Positions 1-9,936 are shown, counted from the first letter of the stretch. The stretch is DNA of 64,000 nt from Vampirovibrio chlorellavorus (GCF_003149375.1 NZ_QFWH01000009.1:60061-124060), one strand, 5' to 3'. Program-made: numbers and translations. The notes: generated by a model not told the origin, from the sequence alone.

Positions 1-26
1 GTCAACCAGACTGGATTCAAAAGTTT

Positions 27-57
27 AAAAGCCCCGGAATCCAAGCCGGGGCTTTTT
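27..57. terminator. Rho-independent terminator, probably bidirectional
   Basis: A perfect 7-bp G+C stem (GCCCCGG at 31-37, CCGGGGC at 46-52) with an 8-nt loop is preceded by AAAA and followed by TTTTT. The A-run and T-run flank the stem symmetrically, so it could stop transcription from either side. It probably ends a gene lying before the window. Confidence 0.8.
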
Positions 58-88
58 ATTGATTTTGATAGGCATTATTTCTTATTTT

Positions 89-161
89 TTAAGGGGCGTT
101 TGCCCCTTAAACCCCACTGGAGGGGGAACAGAGTTCAGCGCAAGCGCTGTCCCCCCTCCAG
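89..161. repeat. Two strong intergenic hairpins in tandem
   Basis: The first hairpin pairs TTAAGGGGC (89-97) with GCCCCTTAA (102-110) around a GTTT loop. The second pairs CTGGAGGGGG (117-126) with CCCCCTCCAG (152-161) and holds an inner CAGCGC-AA-GCGCTG palindrome. No gene is convincing in 58-295. It could be an extragenic palindromic repeat or a structured transcript end; neither hairpin is followed by a T-run on the plus strand. Confidence 0.5.
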
Positions 162-295
162 ACCTCCCCATGGGAATAGTCTGGAAATCTCCTTCTTCAT
201 TGAAGCTGGACAATCTCGCCGCTTTCAGGCTCCCCGATGCGAAAAGGGAGAAGAACGAGCGATTCGCTTATTAAATGTTTTTAGAACTAAAAGCG

Positions 296-955
296 CTAAT
301 ACAAGCGGGCGTTTTTGAGTCGAAACTTGACGGGCGGGCCCGAAGGGCTTTCCAGCAGCAGAGTAAATTCATCCAGATTTTCCAGGTCGGCAAAGTTGAA
401 ATAATACCCATTCACCGCCTCGTAAGCCGCCCCGGAAACCCCACCAGTCACCGGATCGGCCACCGCATCCAGATTGACTTTGGACGGCTTAATCTCAAAA
501 CTTTTACCCCGGCCAAATCCCACGATTTTGGCGTTGTAGTTCTTGGCAAACCCGGGGGAGTCCCCGTAAAAACTGACGGCAAACTTTACTTGCAGGCGAT
601 TCTTGGCATCCGAGTAGAAGGCCACTTCCTTGCCAAAGCGTTTGCGGGCGTTCATCAGGTCACTCTTGGCCGGGTTACTGGAAAAACCCGCTTTGGCCGC
701 CTTGGTGGCCAACATCATAAACGGAGAGTACACATTTAACAGCGCCCCGTTCTCACCCTCAATCCAGTTTGCCCCCAGCAGGGCGGAAAGCCCCAGCTTC
801 TGGTTCTTCATGCCATAGACCAGGGAGGCATCCACGGTCTGGGCATCCATTTTAACCAGGGCCTGAACCGGAGCCAGACTTCCCGCCAGTAACAGGGCAA
901 CGACCACAGCGGTTGCGGAAAAACACTTGGTAATCGAAAAAGGGTGGTATACCAT
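296..955 (-). CDS. Secreted protein of unknown function
   Basis: About 219 residues read from the ATG at 955; an in-frame TTG lies 18 bases upstream and would add six residues. The N-terminus is a clear Sec signal peptide: basic residues, a hydrophobic stretch rich in A, V and L, and a likely cleavage after VQA near residue 33. The mature part has no cysteine pair or membrane segment. It contains short sequences alternating G, Y and F (FYGDSP, NGYYFNF) that suggest a beta-rich fold. I do not recognise the family. It is transcribed away from deoB, with about 190 bases of shared upstream sequence. Export is well supported; function is unknown. Confidence 0.6.
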   Translation of the reverse strand: MVYHPFSITKCFSATAVVVALLLAGSLAPVQALVKMDAQTVDASLVYGMKNQKLGLSALLGANWIEGENGALLNVYSPFMMLATKAAKAGFSSNPAKSDLMNARKRFGKEVAFYSDAKNRLQVKFAVSFYGDSPGFAKNYNAKIVGFGRGKSFEIKPSKVNLDAVADPVTGGVSGAAYEAVNGYYFNFADLENLDEFTLLLESPSGPPVKFRLKNARLY

Positions 956-1144
956 GAAGGCAATTGGCTCCAATCATTGCAAAACCGTGACGCTTTACCC
1001 CTCGGTTCGGGGTGTTCCCATTCTAACCGAGACAAACAGACAGACGAACAAAGCGCTGGCGGTTCCCAAAAACAAAAAGCAAGTTGGCAGCCCGGCCCGT
1101 TTTTATTTGCACACAGTTTTCAAGGAACCAAGGAGAACCACCCG

Positions 1145-2416
1145 ATGTCGTTCAAACGTGTTTTTGTAGTTGTTGTAGATGCCTGGGGCGTGGGCGCCCT
1201 GCCCGATGCCCCCGATTATGGGGACAGCCTGGACTGCAACACCATGGGCAACATTGACAAACACGCTGATCGCCTGAGCCTGCCCAACTTTGAAAAACTG
1301 GGACTGGGCAACATACTGAATTTAAACCGGGTCAAGCCGCAGGAAAAGCCGCTGGGCAGCTACGGCAAAATGTCGGAGTTCTCCCGCGGCAAGGACACCA
1401 CCACCGGCCACTGGGAAATGGCCGGTATTTATCTGGAAACCCCCTTCCCCACCTACCCGGAGGGCTTCCCCCCAGAGATTGTGGAGCGCTTCAAGCGGGA
1501 AACCGGGATCAAAAACATTTTGGGCAACAAACCGGCTTCCGGCACCAAAATTCTGGAAGAACTGGGCATGCAGCACCTGGAAACGGGCGACCCCATTGTC
1601 TACACCAGCGCCGATAGCGTGTTCCAGATTGCCGCCCACATTGGCCCGAAAAGCAAAGTGGATTTGGCCACCCTGTACCAGTGGTGCGAAACGGCCCGTG
1701 AAATTCTGGACGGCCCGCACAAGGTCTCCCGGGTCATTGCCCGTCCTTTTATCGGCACCAGCCCGGACACCTTCAAACGGGTGGGCAAAGACCGCCGGGA
1801 CTACGCCGTATTACCCCCTGAGGCCACCGTGCTGAACCGCATCCGGGAAGCCGGGGCTGTGGTGCTGGGCGTGGGGAAAATTGAAGACATTTTCTGCTTC
1901 TCTGGCCTAACCCATTCTATTCATACCGGCAGCAACCCGGAAGGGCTGGAAGTGCTGAATAAAATCATTCGCCAAGAGCAAAATCTGGATGAATTAAGCC
2001 TGGAAAAGAAGGCCCTCAGCGATTACCCGCAAGCGGACAAGCAGTTTGTCTTCGTCAATCTGGTGGAAACCGACAGCAACTACGGCCACCGCCGTGATGT
2101 GAACGGCTACGCCCGGGCTCTGGAAGAAGTGGACGCCGGACTGGGACGTGTTTTGGAAGCGCTGGGCCCGGATGACCTGCTGATGATTTCCGCGGACCAC
2201 GGTTGCGACCCCACCGCCCCCGGCTCGGATCACACCCGTGAGTACGTGCCCATTCTGCTTTACAGCCCCCAATTACCCGGCGTGAATCTGGGCATTCGGG
2301 AATCCTTCGCTGATATCGGTAAAACCACGCTGGCCTGGCTGGGTTTGGAAAACCCGGCCCAACGCGGACGCAACATGCTGGAAAGCATCCAGCACCCGCA
2401 AGCCAGTTTGGTCTAG
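1145..2416 (+). CDS. deoB: Phosphopentomutase
   Basis: Interconverts (deoxy)ribose-1-phosphate and -5-phosphate, linking nucleoside salvage to the pentose phosphate pathway in the cytoplasm. The 423-residue product belongs to the alkaline-phosphatase superfamily. It starts with [19 protein letters not shown], has [11 protein letters not shown] near residue 85, and ends with the metal-binding ADHGCDPT...DHTREYVP region, all typical of DeoB. The length is slightly above the family's usual 390-410. The frame stays open further upstream, but the ATG at 1145 has AGGAG at 1131-1135 and matches where homology begins. No other nucleoside-salvage gene adjoins it. Confidence 0.95.
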   Translation: MSFKRVFVVVVDAWGVGALPDAPDYGDSLDCNTMGNIDKHADRLSLPNFEKLGLGNILNLNRVKPQEKPLGSYGKMSEFSRGKDTTTGHWEMAGIYLETPFPTYPEGFPPEIVERFKRETGIKNILGNKPASGTKILEELGMQHLETGDPIVYTSADSVFQIAAHIGPKSKVDLATLYQWCETAREILDGPHKVSRVIARPFIGTSPDTFKRVGKDRRDYAVLPPEATVLNRIREAGAVVLGVGKIEDIFCFSGLTHSIHTGSNPEGLEVLNKIIRQEQNLDELSLEKKALSDYPQADKQFVFVNLVETDSNYGHRRDVNGYARALEEVDAGLGRVLEALGPDDLLMISADHGCDPTAPGSDHTREYVPILLYSPQLPGVNLGIRESFADIGKTTLAWLGLENPAQRGRNMLESIQHPQASLV

Positions 2417-2501
2417 TCACGAGATCGAGTCACGATTGGGCCCTCAGACTGCTTCCGTTACAGCTTCTTTATGATCGCCTTTGGGTGGAAACCAGAACGT
2501 C

Positions 2502-3503
2502 ATGACAAAAAAACAGCCGCCCAAAGCCCCTCCCAAAGCAGTTCAAAAAACGGGCACCAAGACCTCAAAGCCCAAGGGCAAAGCGCATGCCACCCGGCCC
2601 GCCAAGGCCAGGTTCTCTGGGTTGGCGACCCCTAAAAGTCCGGCAGGCTGGCAGGCTTTGGCCCCGGCTCTGGATGCTCTGGTCTCTCAATACAAAGTGC
2701 CCAGCTATATTGACAGCGATCCCATTCAAATTCCCTATCGCTACGTGGACAACCCCAAGGCCTGCGAACTGGTGGCCTTCATCACCGCCCTGTTTAGCTA
2801 TGGGCGGCGGGATTTCATTATCGAGACCATCAACGGGCTGTTTCAGATCACCGAAAACGACCCGGTGGGATTCATGGAGAGTTTCAACCGACAGCGGGAC
2901 GCCAAACTGTTTCAGCACTTCATCTATCGCTTTAATAAAGGCCCGGACGTGGCCTTTCTGTGGGAGCGGCTGCAGTGGGTCTATACCACCTACGGGTCAC
3001 TGGAAGCCTTGTTTCAGGAGGCCGTTGAACGTGGGCTTAAGGCCGATCCTTCCGTCACCCGGCTGAAAGCGGGCATTACGGGGGTGAACGATGCCCTGCT
3101 GAACCATCAGGAACCCAACAGCTACGGGCTGAAATTTCTGTTTGCCCACCCCGGTAAAGGCGGGGCCTGCAAGCGCTTCAACATGTTTTTGCGCTGGATG
3201 GTTCGCCAAGATGAAGAACCGGGCGGCAAAGTGGACTTTGGCCTGTGGAAAAAGGCCCTGCATCCAGCCGATTTGCTGATTCCACTGGACACCCATGTGA
3301 TGAAAATGAACCGCAAGCTGGGCCTTAGCCCCCGACACGATGGCTCCTGGCGCACCGCCGAGGAAATTACAGCGGTTTTCCGGCAGTTGTGCCCGCAAGA
3401 TCCGGTCAAATACGATTACGCCCTGTTTGGCTTCAGTCTGGACAAACGCGCCTCCGAGGAGCTGCTGGCCCTGGCCGGAAATCATAAAGCGCCAAAATCG
3501 TAA
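2502..3503 (+). CDS. TIGR02757 (DUF2400) family protein
   Basis: A 333-residue protein of the conserved TIGR02757/DUF2400 family, whose biochemical role is not established. Diagnostic segments are PYRYVDNPKACELVAFITAL near residue 80, FSYGRRDFI just after it, and LDTHVMKMNRKLG with PVKYDYALFGFS near the C-terminus. The first 45 residues are a Lys/Pro/Ala-rich, low-complexity extension unlike the conserved core and probably disordered. The ATG at 2502 was chosen; a TTG 21 bases upstream is in frame. The family has a largely helical core reminiscent of helix-hairpin-helix DNA glycosylases, but I would not assign that activity from this sequence. Confidence 0.8.
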   Translation: MTKKQPPKAPPKAVQKTGTKTSKPKGKAHATRPAKARFSGLATPKSPAGWQALAPALDALVSQYKVPSYIDSDPIQIPYRYVDNPKACELVAFITALFSYGRRDFIIETINGLFQITENDPVGFMESFNRQRDAKLFQHFIYRFNKGPDVAFLWERLQWVYTTYGSLEALFQEAVERGLKADPSVTRLKAGITGVNDALLNHQEPNSYGLKFLFAHPGKGGACKRFNMFLRWMVRQDEEPGGKVDFGLWKKALHPADLLIPLDTHVMKMNRKLGLSPRHDGSWRTAEEITAVFRQLCPQDPVKYDYALFGFSLDKRASEELLALAGNHKAPKS

Positions 3504-3621
3504 ACGCCTGTTTTCAGGCCGCAGACCGTACTATAATAAACGGGTACGCCATAAGGGCCACAGCGCCGGTCGGCTTTACCCCCCAAACTCCCTTAATGGA
3601 CAGAGAGAAAGCGATCCCCCG

Positions 3622-3810
3622 ATGACCCAAGAGGAATTAAACACGTTACTGGCCGGTGAAGAACTGCTCCGCACCCTGGATGTTAAAACCCTGGTGCTGG
3701 ACATTGTTCGGGAAATGCCGGAAGAAGAGATGCTCACCATCTTTTGGGACAAGTTGCCGCAGTTAAGGCAGGAATTCGTTAAAGACTACCTGTACATGAA
3801 ACGCTCATAA
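3622..3810 (+). CDS. Small acidic protein, unknown
   Basis: A 62-residue, strongly acidic, helical protein (MTQEELNTLLAGEELL...). The reading frame is open further upstream through the end of the preceding gene, but the ATG at 3622 follows a purine-rich GAGAGAAAG and gives a compact product. A TATAAT at 3532-3537 about 85 bases upstream is a plausible -10 element. No homologue is recognised. Composition resembles small cytoplasmic regulatory or adaptor proteins, but this is only a resemblance. Confidence 0.5.
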   Translation: MTQEELNTLLAGEELLRTLDVKTLVLDIVREMPEEEMLTIFWDKLPQLRQEFVKDYLYMKRS

Positions 3811-3894
3811 AACGGCGTTCTTGCCAGAAAGCACACCCGCATCGCCCCTTGAGCCTTCACTTTGCTTTGGACGGTTTATTCCTGTTTGGATGAT

Positions 3895-4257
3895 TTACTC
3901 TTCTTTGCCCGTGTACACGCTGACCATCCAGCGCTTGGGCAGGATGTGATACTGCTTTAAAGAAACCCAGGCCCCTTGTCCAATTTTAATGGGGGTAATA
4001 AACAACTGGATGTCATTTAGCATTAGCGGGCCCAGTTTTTGGCAGCGCAGGCTGACATCGTGCTTAATGTTTTCGCTTTGCCGGTAAATGAATCGGGCTT
4101 TGTCTTTGAAGGGTTGGGCCTCCGCGCCAGTGCCGGTGACCACGCACTCATCCCGCAGGGTGCTGGGATGCCGGGCATCGTTGACCAGCACGCCAAGGCC
4201 CACGAAAAACAGGATGAACGGGCCAAACATCAAAAATAATGTCACTTTACGATTCAT
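3895..4257 (-). CDS. Membrane-anchored protein, unknown
   Basis: A 120-residue protein with one N-terminal hydrophobic segment (about residues 5-25, LFLMFGPFILFFVGLGVLV) and no obvious cleavage site, so it is probably a signal anchor with the C-terminal domain outside the cytoplasm. Two cysteines (in RDECVV and SLRCQK) could form a disulfide there. AAGGAG sits seven bases before the ATG. It diverges from metH. The family is not recognised. Confidence 0.55.
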   Translation of the reverse strand: MNRKVTLFLMFGPFILFFVGLGVLVNDARHPSTLRDECVVTGTGAEAQPFKDKARFIYRQSENIKHDVSLRCQKLGPLMLNDIQLFITPIKIGQGAWVSLKQYHILPKRWMVSVYTGKEE

Positions 4258-4337
4258 GAACCGGCTCCTTTTAAAGGGTGAGGCTGAATAACGGCTGAGG
4301 TTGAAGGGTACGAGGCACCAGGGCTCAACTAAAAAGT

Positions 4338-4366
4338 TTGAATTGAAACAGGATGAGGCGTATGAT
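4338..4366 (+). promoter_or_regulatory. Sigma-70-type promoter for metH
   Basis: TTGAAT (4338-4343), a 17-base spacer and TATGAT (4361-4366) make a good -35/-10 pair. Transcription would begin near 4373, about 33 bases before the ATG at 4406. This argues against the in-frame TTG at 4301 as the metH start. No cobalamin or SAM riboswitch can fit in so short a leader. Confidence 0.5.
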
Positions 4367-4405
4367 GGTCGGGTAAGTAGTGTTGTTGTTTATTATTCAT
4401 CAAAA

Positions 4406-7400
4406 ATGCCCAATTTGCACCGTCAGGCGTCTAATCATTCCTTTTTTAAGCAGTGTCAGGAAAAGGTACTGTTGTTTGATGGCGGCATGGGCAGCATGTT
4501 GCAGACTTACCCCCTCACAGAAGATGATTTTGAGGGGCTGGAAGGGTGCAACGAGATTCTGGTGCGCACCCGGCCCCACGTCATTCAGGAAATCCATGCG
4601 GCCTACTTTGAAGCCGGGGCCGATGTGGTGGAAACCAACAGCTTTGGCTCGGCCTCTATCGTTCTGGCTGAGTACGATATCGCCGATCAGGCCTACGATT
4701 TGAGCTATCGGGCGGCCAAAATCGCCAAGGAAGTCGCGCTAGACTTCAGCACCAAGGGGAATAAATCCCGCTTTGTGGCCGGTTCCATTGGCCCTACTAC
4801 CAAACTGCCCACCTTGGGCCACATCGCCTACGATGACCTGAAAGCCGCTTATGTGGATCAGGTGTGTGGGCTGGTGGATGGCGGGGCGGACATGCTGCTG
4901 ATTGAGACCTGTCAGGATTTATTGCAAACCAAAGCGGCGCTGGCCGCGGTGAGCAAGGTGCGCCGCAGTCTGAATCGCTACATTCCCACCATGGTGCAAG
5001 TGACCATTGAAACCACCGGCACCATGCTGGTGGGCATGGACATCGCCTCGGTGGTGACGGCATTGCAGCCCTATGATATTGATGTATTGGGCATGAACTG
5101 CGCCACCGGCCCGCAGGAGATGGCCGCCCATGTGCGTTATTTATCGCAGAATAGCCCGTTTTATATTTCCTGCCTGCCCAACGCCGGGATCCCGGAAAAC
5201 GTGGGCGGCAAGGCCCACTACCACCTGTCGCCTGAGGATTTGGCCGCCCACTTGCAGCACTTTGTGAAAGATTTGGGCGTGCATATCGTGGGCGGTTGCT
5301 GCGGCACCACCCCCAAGCACATCAAGGCCGTGGATAACCTCATTGGCGGGCTGGCCCCGGGCCCACGGGAAATCCGCTATGAAAACAGCCTGAGCAGCCT
5401 GTACACCAGTGTGCCCATGTTTCAAAACCCACCGCCGGTGTTGGTGGGTGAACGCACCAACTCCAACGGCAGCAAAAAATTCCGGGATCTGCTGGCGGAA
5501 GATAACTACGACGCCCTGGTAGACATCGGACGGCACCAATTGGAGCAAGGGGCTCATTTGCTGGATGTTTGCACCGCCTACGTGGGCCGGGACGAAGTGA
5601 AGGATATGGTGGAAACCATCACCCGCTTCAACGCCCAGCTGGACTTGCCCCTGATGATTGACTCCACGGAAGCCCCGGTCATTGAAGCCGCCCTCAAGCT
5701 GGTGGCCGGGAAAACCATCGTCAACTCCATCAACCTGGAAGACGGCGAGGAGCGACTGGAAGTCATTTTGCCCCTATGCAAAGAATTTGGGGCCGCCGTG
5801 GTGGCCTTAACCATTGATGAAGAAGGGATGGCCAAGACGGCCCAGCGCAAGTTTGAAATTGCTCAGCGTATTTATCAGCTCTCCACGGAAAAATATGGCA
5901 TTCAGCCGGGCGACATCGTTTTTGACACGCTCACCTTCACCCTGGGCAGTGGGGATGAGGAATTTCGCAAGGCCGGAATGGAAACCATCGAGGCCATCCG
6001 CCTGATTCGGGAGGCTTACCCCGAAGTGGGTTTTGTGCTGGGAATCAGCAATATCAGCTTTGGCCTCAAGCCCGCCCTGCGGCATGTGCTGAACAGCGTG
6101 TTCCTGCACTACGCCATGGAAGCCGGACTGAATATGGCCATCATCAACAGCGCTCACCTCTTGCCCCTGCACCGCATTAGTGAAAAAGAGCGGGAGCTGT
6201 GCCGCCAACTGATTTTTGATGAACGGCAATTCGCCGAAGACGGCACGGTGACGTATGACCCCTTGATTGAGTTGATGGCCTATTTTGAGGAACACGGCGG
6301 CACCACCGTTGAGAAAAAGAAAAAAGAACTGCCCGAGCAGATTGAGGAGCGCCTCAAGTACCGCATCATCAACGGGGAAAAAACTGGGCTGGAACCTGAT
6401 ATTAACGAAGCGCTCACCCAATATCCAGCCCTGAGCATTATCAACGATATTTTGCTGGACGGCATGAGAACCGTGGGTGAACTCTTCGGCAAAGGGGAAA
6501 TGCAACTGCCCTTTGTGCTGCAATCGGCGGAAGTGATGAAGGCTTGTGTGGCCCTGCTGGAACCGCACATGGAGAAGGTGGAGGGCGGGCACTCCAAGGG
6601 CGTGATGGTACTGGCCACCGTCAAGGGCGATGTGCATGATATCGGCAAGAATCTGGTGGATATCATCCTGACCAACAACGGGTACAAAGTAATCAACCTG
6701 GGTATCAAGCAGCCGCTGGAAACCATGTTAACGGCGCTGGACGAGCATAACGCCGATGCCATTGGCATGAGCGGCCTGTTGGTAAAGTCCACGGCCATTA
6801 TGAAAGATAATCTTATCGCCATGAAGGAGCGGGGACTGAACGTGCCGGTGGTACTGGGCGGGGCCGCCCTGACCAAGCGCTTTGTGGAGGAAGATTGCCA
6901 AAACGTGTATGACGGTCGGGTCTATTACGCCAAGGATGCCTTCTCTGGCCTGTACGCCATGGAACTGATTATGGGTAAAGAGACCGCCCAAGGGGCCGGG
7001 GAACTTTCTCCACCCGCTGAACTGTCCAAAGTGCTGGTGGCGCCCGGCGGCGAACCTGTGTATCAAGCGGTGGGCGAAATCACCCTGGGCGGAAGCGGCC
7101 TCTCCGTGGATGATCCCGACTATTTGAAGCGCTGCCCGGAGATTCGGCTGGATGTGGATATCCCGCAACCGCCGTTCTGGGGCACTCGGGTGATCACTGA
7201 GCTTGACTTAACCGAAATTTATCCTTACCTGAATCAGCAAGCCCTGTTTTCGGGTCAATGGCAAGTCAAGCGGGGCAACCGCTCCGTCAGGGAGCATGAG
7301 GCCTTTGTGGCCGAAAAAATCGTGCCCATTCTGGACAGCCTGAAACGGCGGGTGATTGAGGAACGCTTGTTGTTGCCCAAGGTCATCTACGGCTTCTTCC

Positions 7401-7969
7401 CCTGCCAGTCGGAAGGAAACTCCCTGTTGGTCTATCGCCCGGAACCGTGGCAGGCAAACGGCACCCAAGCAATCTGGGAACGTTTTACCTTCCCCCGGGG
7501 CGGCCAGAAAAAACAATGTCTGGCCGATTTCTTCGCTCCGGTGGATTCTGGACGCATGGATGTGGTGGCCCTGCAAATAGTGACTATGGGCCAAGAGGCC
7601 TCTAAATACGCTTTGGACTTGTTCAACGCCAATAATTACAGCGATTACCTCTATTTCCACGGCTTTGGGGTGGAAATGGCCGAGGCGCTGGCCGAGTACT
7701 GGCATAAACGGGTGCGGGAAGAATGGGGCATTGCTGGACAGGATGCCGCCGACATCAAGCGCCTGTTCGCTCAAGGCTATCAAGGTTCTCGTTACAGCCC
7801 GGGATACCCGGCCTGTCCCAATCTGGAAGATCAAACCCACTTTTTCTCATTGCTAGCGCCAGAGCGCATTGGCATCGAACTCAGCGAAGAGTTCATGCTG
7901 GAGCCGGAGCAGTCCACCTCGGCGCTCATTGTTCATCATCCGCAAGCCCGCTACTTCGACGTGCGCTGA
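4406..7969 (+). CDS. metH: Cobalamin-dependent methionine synthase
   Basis: Transfers a methyl group from 5-methyltetrahydrofolate to homocysteine through methylcobalamin, giving methionine. The 1187-residue product has every module of full-length MetH. The homocysteine-binding barrel carries zinc ligands C232 (GMNCATGP) and C298/C299 (GGCCGTTP). The pterin-binding barrel starts with VGERTNSNGSKKF. The cap and B12 domain has cobalt ligand H744 in DVHDIGKN. The C-terminal activation domain contains RYSPGYPACPNLEDQ. The ATG at 4406 was chosen because a promoter overlaps the upstream extension; no clear Shine-Dalgarno sequence precedes it. The reactivation domain implies a flavodoxin-type reductase elsewhere. 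Confidence 0.97.
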   Translation: MPNLHRQASNHSFFKQCQEKVLLFDGGMGSMLQTYPLTEDDFEGLEGCNEILVRTRPHVIQEIHAAYFEAGADVVETNSFGSASIVLAEYDIADQAYDLSYRAAKIAKEVALDFSTKGNKSRFVAGSIGPTTKLPTLGHIAYDDLKAAYVDQVCGLVDGGADMLLIETCQDLLQTKAALAAVSKVRRSLNRYIPTMVQVTIETTGTMLVGMDIASVVTALQPYDIDVLGMNCATGPQEMAAHVRYLSQNSPFYISCLPNAGIPENVGGKAHYHLSPEDLAAHLQHFVKDLGVHIVGGCCGTTPKHIKAVDNLIGGLAPGPREIRYENSLSSLYTSVPMFQNPPPVLVGERTNSNGSKKFRDLLAEDNYDALVDIGRHQLEQGAHLLDVCTAYVGRDEVKDMVETITRFNAQLDLPLMIDSTEAPVIEAALKLVAGKTIVNSINLEDGEERLEVILPLCKEFGAAVVALTIDEEGMAKTAQRKFEIAQRIYQLSTEKYGIQPGDIVFDTLTFTLGSGDEEFRKAGMETIEAIRLIREAYPEVGFVLGISNISFGLKPALRHVLNSVFLHYAMEAGLNMAIINSAHLLPLHRISEKERELCRQLIFDERQFAEDGTVTYDPLIELMAYFEEHGGTTVEKKKKELPEQIEERLKYRIINGEKTGLEPDINEALTQYPALSIINDILLDGMRTVGELFGKGEMQLPFVLQSAEVMKACVALLEPHMEKVEGGHSKGVMVLATVKGDVHDIGKNLVDIILTNNGYKVINLGIKQPLETMLTALDEHNADAIGMSGLLVKSTAIMKDNLIAMKERGLNVPVVLGGAALTKRFVEEDCQNVYDGRVYYAKDAFSGLYAMELIMGKETAQGAGELSPPAELSKVLVAPGGEPVYQAVGEITLGGSGLSVDDPDYLKRCPEIRLDVDIPQPPFWGTRVITELDLTEIYPYLNQQALFSGQWQVKRGNRSVREHEAFVAEKIVPILDSLKRRVIEERLLLPKVIYGFFPCQSEGNSLLVYRPEPWQANGTQAIWERFTFPRGGQKKQCLADFFAPVDSGRMDVVALQIVTMGQEASKYALDLFNANNYSDYLYFHGFGVEMAEALAEYWHKRVREEWGIAGQDAADIKRLFAQGYQGSRYSPGYPACPNLEDQTHFFSLLAPERIGIELSEEFMLEPEQSTSALIVHHPQARYFDVR

Positions 7970-8038
7970 TAGCGCCCGCATAGCCCCTCTCTCCCAGCCC
8001 TGTCAGGCACTTTGTTGGGGAGCCCGCGAGTTATTGAC

Positions 8039-8674
8039 TCAGGAGGGACGGGCCACTTCAAACACGTCCCGCACCGGACAGTAGGCGGAACCCGCCAAAC
8101 GGGCCACCGGTTTCAGCAGGGCCGTATCAATGCGTCCGCCCTGATAGAGGTCTTGGCGCACGTGAAAACGCACCACGGTGCCCAGCACCAGATTTCCGCT
8201 GCCCACCCCGCCCGGGCCCACCGGAATGATCTGCTGCAATTGACACTCCAGACTGACCGGGGATTCCAGCACCCGGGGCGGTTGAACCACCTCGGAAGGG
8301 GCCGGTGTTAACCCGGCCTGTTCGAATTCGCTGACCCCAAAGGGAAACTCACCCGCCGTGGCGTTCATTTGGGCCACAATGTCCTCACTGACGATATTGA
8401 CCACAAACTCGCCAGTCGATTCAATATTACGCAGGGTATCCTTTTTCCCCCCGTCGGAACCCCTGACCATGGGGCAAAACAAAATGGTGGGCGGCTCCGA
8501 GCAAACGGCAGTAAAAAAGCTGAAGGGGGCCAGGTTCAGGGCCCCATCCACGGACTGGGTGGACACAAAAGCGATGGGCCGGGGCAACACACTGCCAATC
8601 AGCAGTTTGTAGTTGTCCTGATTGGAATTTTGGGTCGGGTCAATGGTAATAAAGGGAATGTTCACTTCGCTCAT
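8039..8674 (-). CDS. Flavin reductase family protein (FMN-binding split barrel)
   Basis: A 211-residue protein of the flavin-reductase-like family, which binds FMN in a split-barrel fold. The family pattern is visible as LLIGSVLPRPIAFVST, then NLAPFSFFTAVCSEPP, KDTLRNI and the ending AGSAYCPVRDVFEVARP. It lies 39 bases downstream of hmgA on the same strand and is probably co-transcribed. Whether it supplies reduced flavin or acts on an aromatic intermediate cannot be told from sequence. The name is secure at family level only. Confidence 0.85.
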   Translation of the reverse strand: MSEVNIPFITIDPTQNSNQDNYKLLIGSVLPRPIAFVSTQSVDGALNLAPFSFFTAVCSEPPTILFCPMVRGSDGGKKDTLRNIESTGEFVVNIVSEDIVAQMNATAGEFPFGVSEFEQAGLTPAPSEVVQPPRVLESPVSLECQLQQIIPVGPGGVGSGNLVLGTVVRFHVRQDLYQGGRIDTALLKPVARLAGSAYCPVRDVFEVARPS

Positions 8675-8713
8675 GGTCTTGGGCGCTTTCTGTCAGATTT
8701 GCCTGTTAAAAGC

Positions 8714-9808
8714 CTATTTGGCTTGCCAGGATAAGTAATAGTCCGGCCACTCGGTGGCCTGGGCCGCTTCGGTCATGCGCAGCGGCTTTTCGGTATCCAG
8801 CATGACCGCCACTTCATCGGTGGCTGTTTTTTGCTTGCTGGCCTCCACCGCCTTGGGGTGCGGCCCGTGATGAATGCCCTGGGGGTGGAAGGTGATCATG
8901 CCTGCATCAATGCCGTCTCGACTGAAAAAGTTGCCCGCGTGGTAAAACAGCACTTCATCGTAATCGATGTTGCGATGATAAAAGGGGACGCGAACGGCTT
9001 CGGGATCTTCCTCCAGGGGGCGAGGCACGAAGGAACAGACCACAAAGCCTTGACCCTGAAAGGTAGTGTGGACGCTGGGGGCCAAGTGGGCCCGGTGAGA
9101 CATGACCGGCCTGAAATCCCGAATATTGAGCTGCCAGACGGTCAGATCCCCCTTCCAACCCACCACATCCATGGGATTAAACGGGTAAAACACAGAGGTT
9201 ATCTCGTTGAGGCGCTTGATTTGCACCTCCCATTCGCTGTCATCTTGAATGGGCTGGGGCGACGGCGTTTTGACAAGGGCCGGGTCATACAGGGCATGCT
9301 GCCCCATCAGCCCCCGGTCTGGCTGGCGGATGCGGCTGAAGGATTCAATTACCAGAAAGGCGTTGTCCGTGGTTTCAGGAAGCAGGCGGTAGGTGGTTCC
9401 CCGGGGAATGACCAGATAATCGCCCGGTTCAAACAACAACGGACCAAAGTCCGTCTCCAGGGTGCCATGGCCCTTGTGGATGAAATAAATCTCATCCCCG
9501 TCGGCATTGCGGAAGTAAAAGGGCATGGGCTTGGTGGGGCGAGCCATATGCACCACCACATCCTCGTTGTACAGCAGGGGTACCCGATCCAGAATGCCCC
9601 CCGGATCGGTTGGCTTTGCGGTCAGGCAGTCAAAGGCCCGGGGCTTCAACGGGCCCTCGATCCGACTCCAGCCTGTGGGAGCGTGGGTGCGATACAAGTG
9701 GGACACTGGCCCGTAAAAGCCATCGCGCCCATGCTCTTCTTCAAACGTACCCTGCGGCAGCGCCACATGGGCCTGAAGCGCCACAATACCCTTTACCAGT
9801 GGATACAT
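8714..9808 (-). CDS. hmgA: Homogentisate 1,2-dioxygenase
   Basis: Opens the ring of homogentisate to maleylacetoacetate, the central step of tyrosine and phenylalanine breakdown. The 364-residue cupin-fold protein matches the shorter bacterial form of the enzyme. Metal-site motifs are visible as YHRNIDYDE (about residue 275) and IHHGPHPKAVE (about residue 305); the N-terminal half holds GDEIYFIHKGHGTLETD and PGDYLVIPRGT. GAGGGG precedes the ATG at a normal distance. The flavin reductase gene follows at once. The hpd and fahA-like genes lie elsewhere in the window, not beside it. Confidence 0.88.
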   Translation of the reverse strand: MYPLVKGIVALQAHVALPQGTFEEEHGRDGFYGPVSHLYRTHAPTGWSRIEGPLKPRAFDCLTAKPTDPGGILDRVPLLYNEDVVVHMARPTKPMPFYFRNADGDEIYFIHKGHGTLETDFGPLLFEPGDYLVIPRGTTYRLLPETTDNAFLVIESFSRIRQPDRGLMGQHALYDPALVKTPSPQPIQDDSEWEVQIKRLNEITSVFYPFNPMDVVGWKGDLTVWQLNIRDFRPVMSHRAHLAPSVHTTFQGQGFVVCSFVPRPLEEDPEAVRVPFYHRNIDYDEVLFYHAGNFFSRDGIDAGMITFHPQGIHHGPHPKAVEASKQKTATDEVAVMLDTEKPLRMTEAAQATEWPDYYLSWQAK

Positions 9809-9936
9809 ACCAATGCCCCTCTAATCGCTGTGACGGAACCACGCCTGTTCCGATTAGCAGCATAGCAAAAAAAAGAGCCACGCTCCAGCGGCTGGCCGCC
9901 AAAGCCATGAATTCCTGATTCAAGGCACGCACCCAC

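Noticed and set aside
4258..4405. Possible cobalamin or SAM riboswitch before metH
   Set aside because: The leader after the predicted transcription start is only about 33 bases and contains no B12-box or SAM-I core.
8831..9865. 344-codon open frame antisense to hmgA
   Set aside because: Overlaps a strongly supported gene across its whole length and has no known motif.
9741..9932. 63-codon minus-strand frame with a hydrophobic N-terminus
   Set aside because: Overlaps the start of hmgA in another frame and lacks a ribosome binding site.
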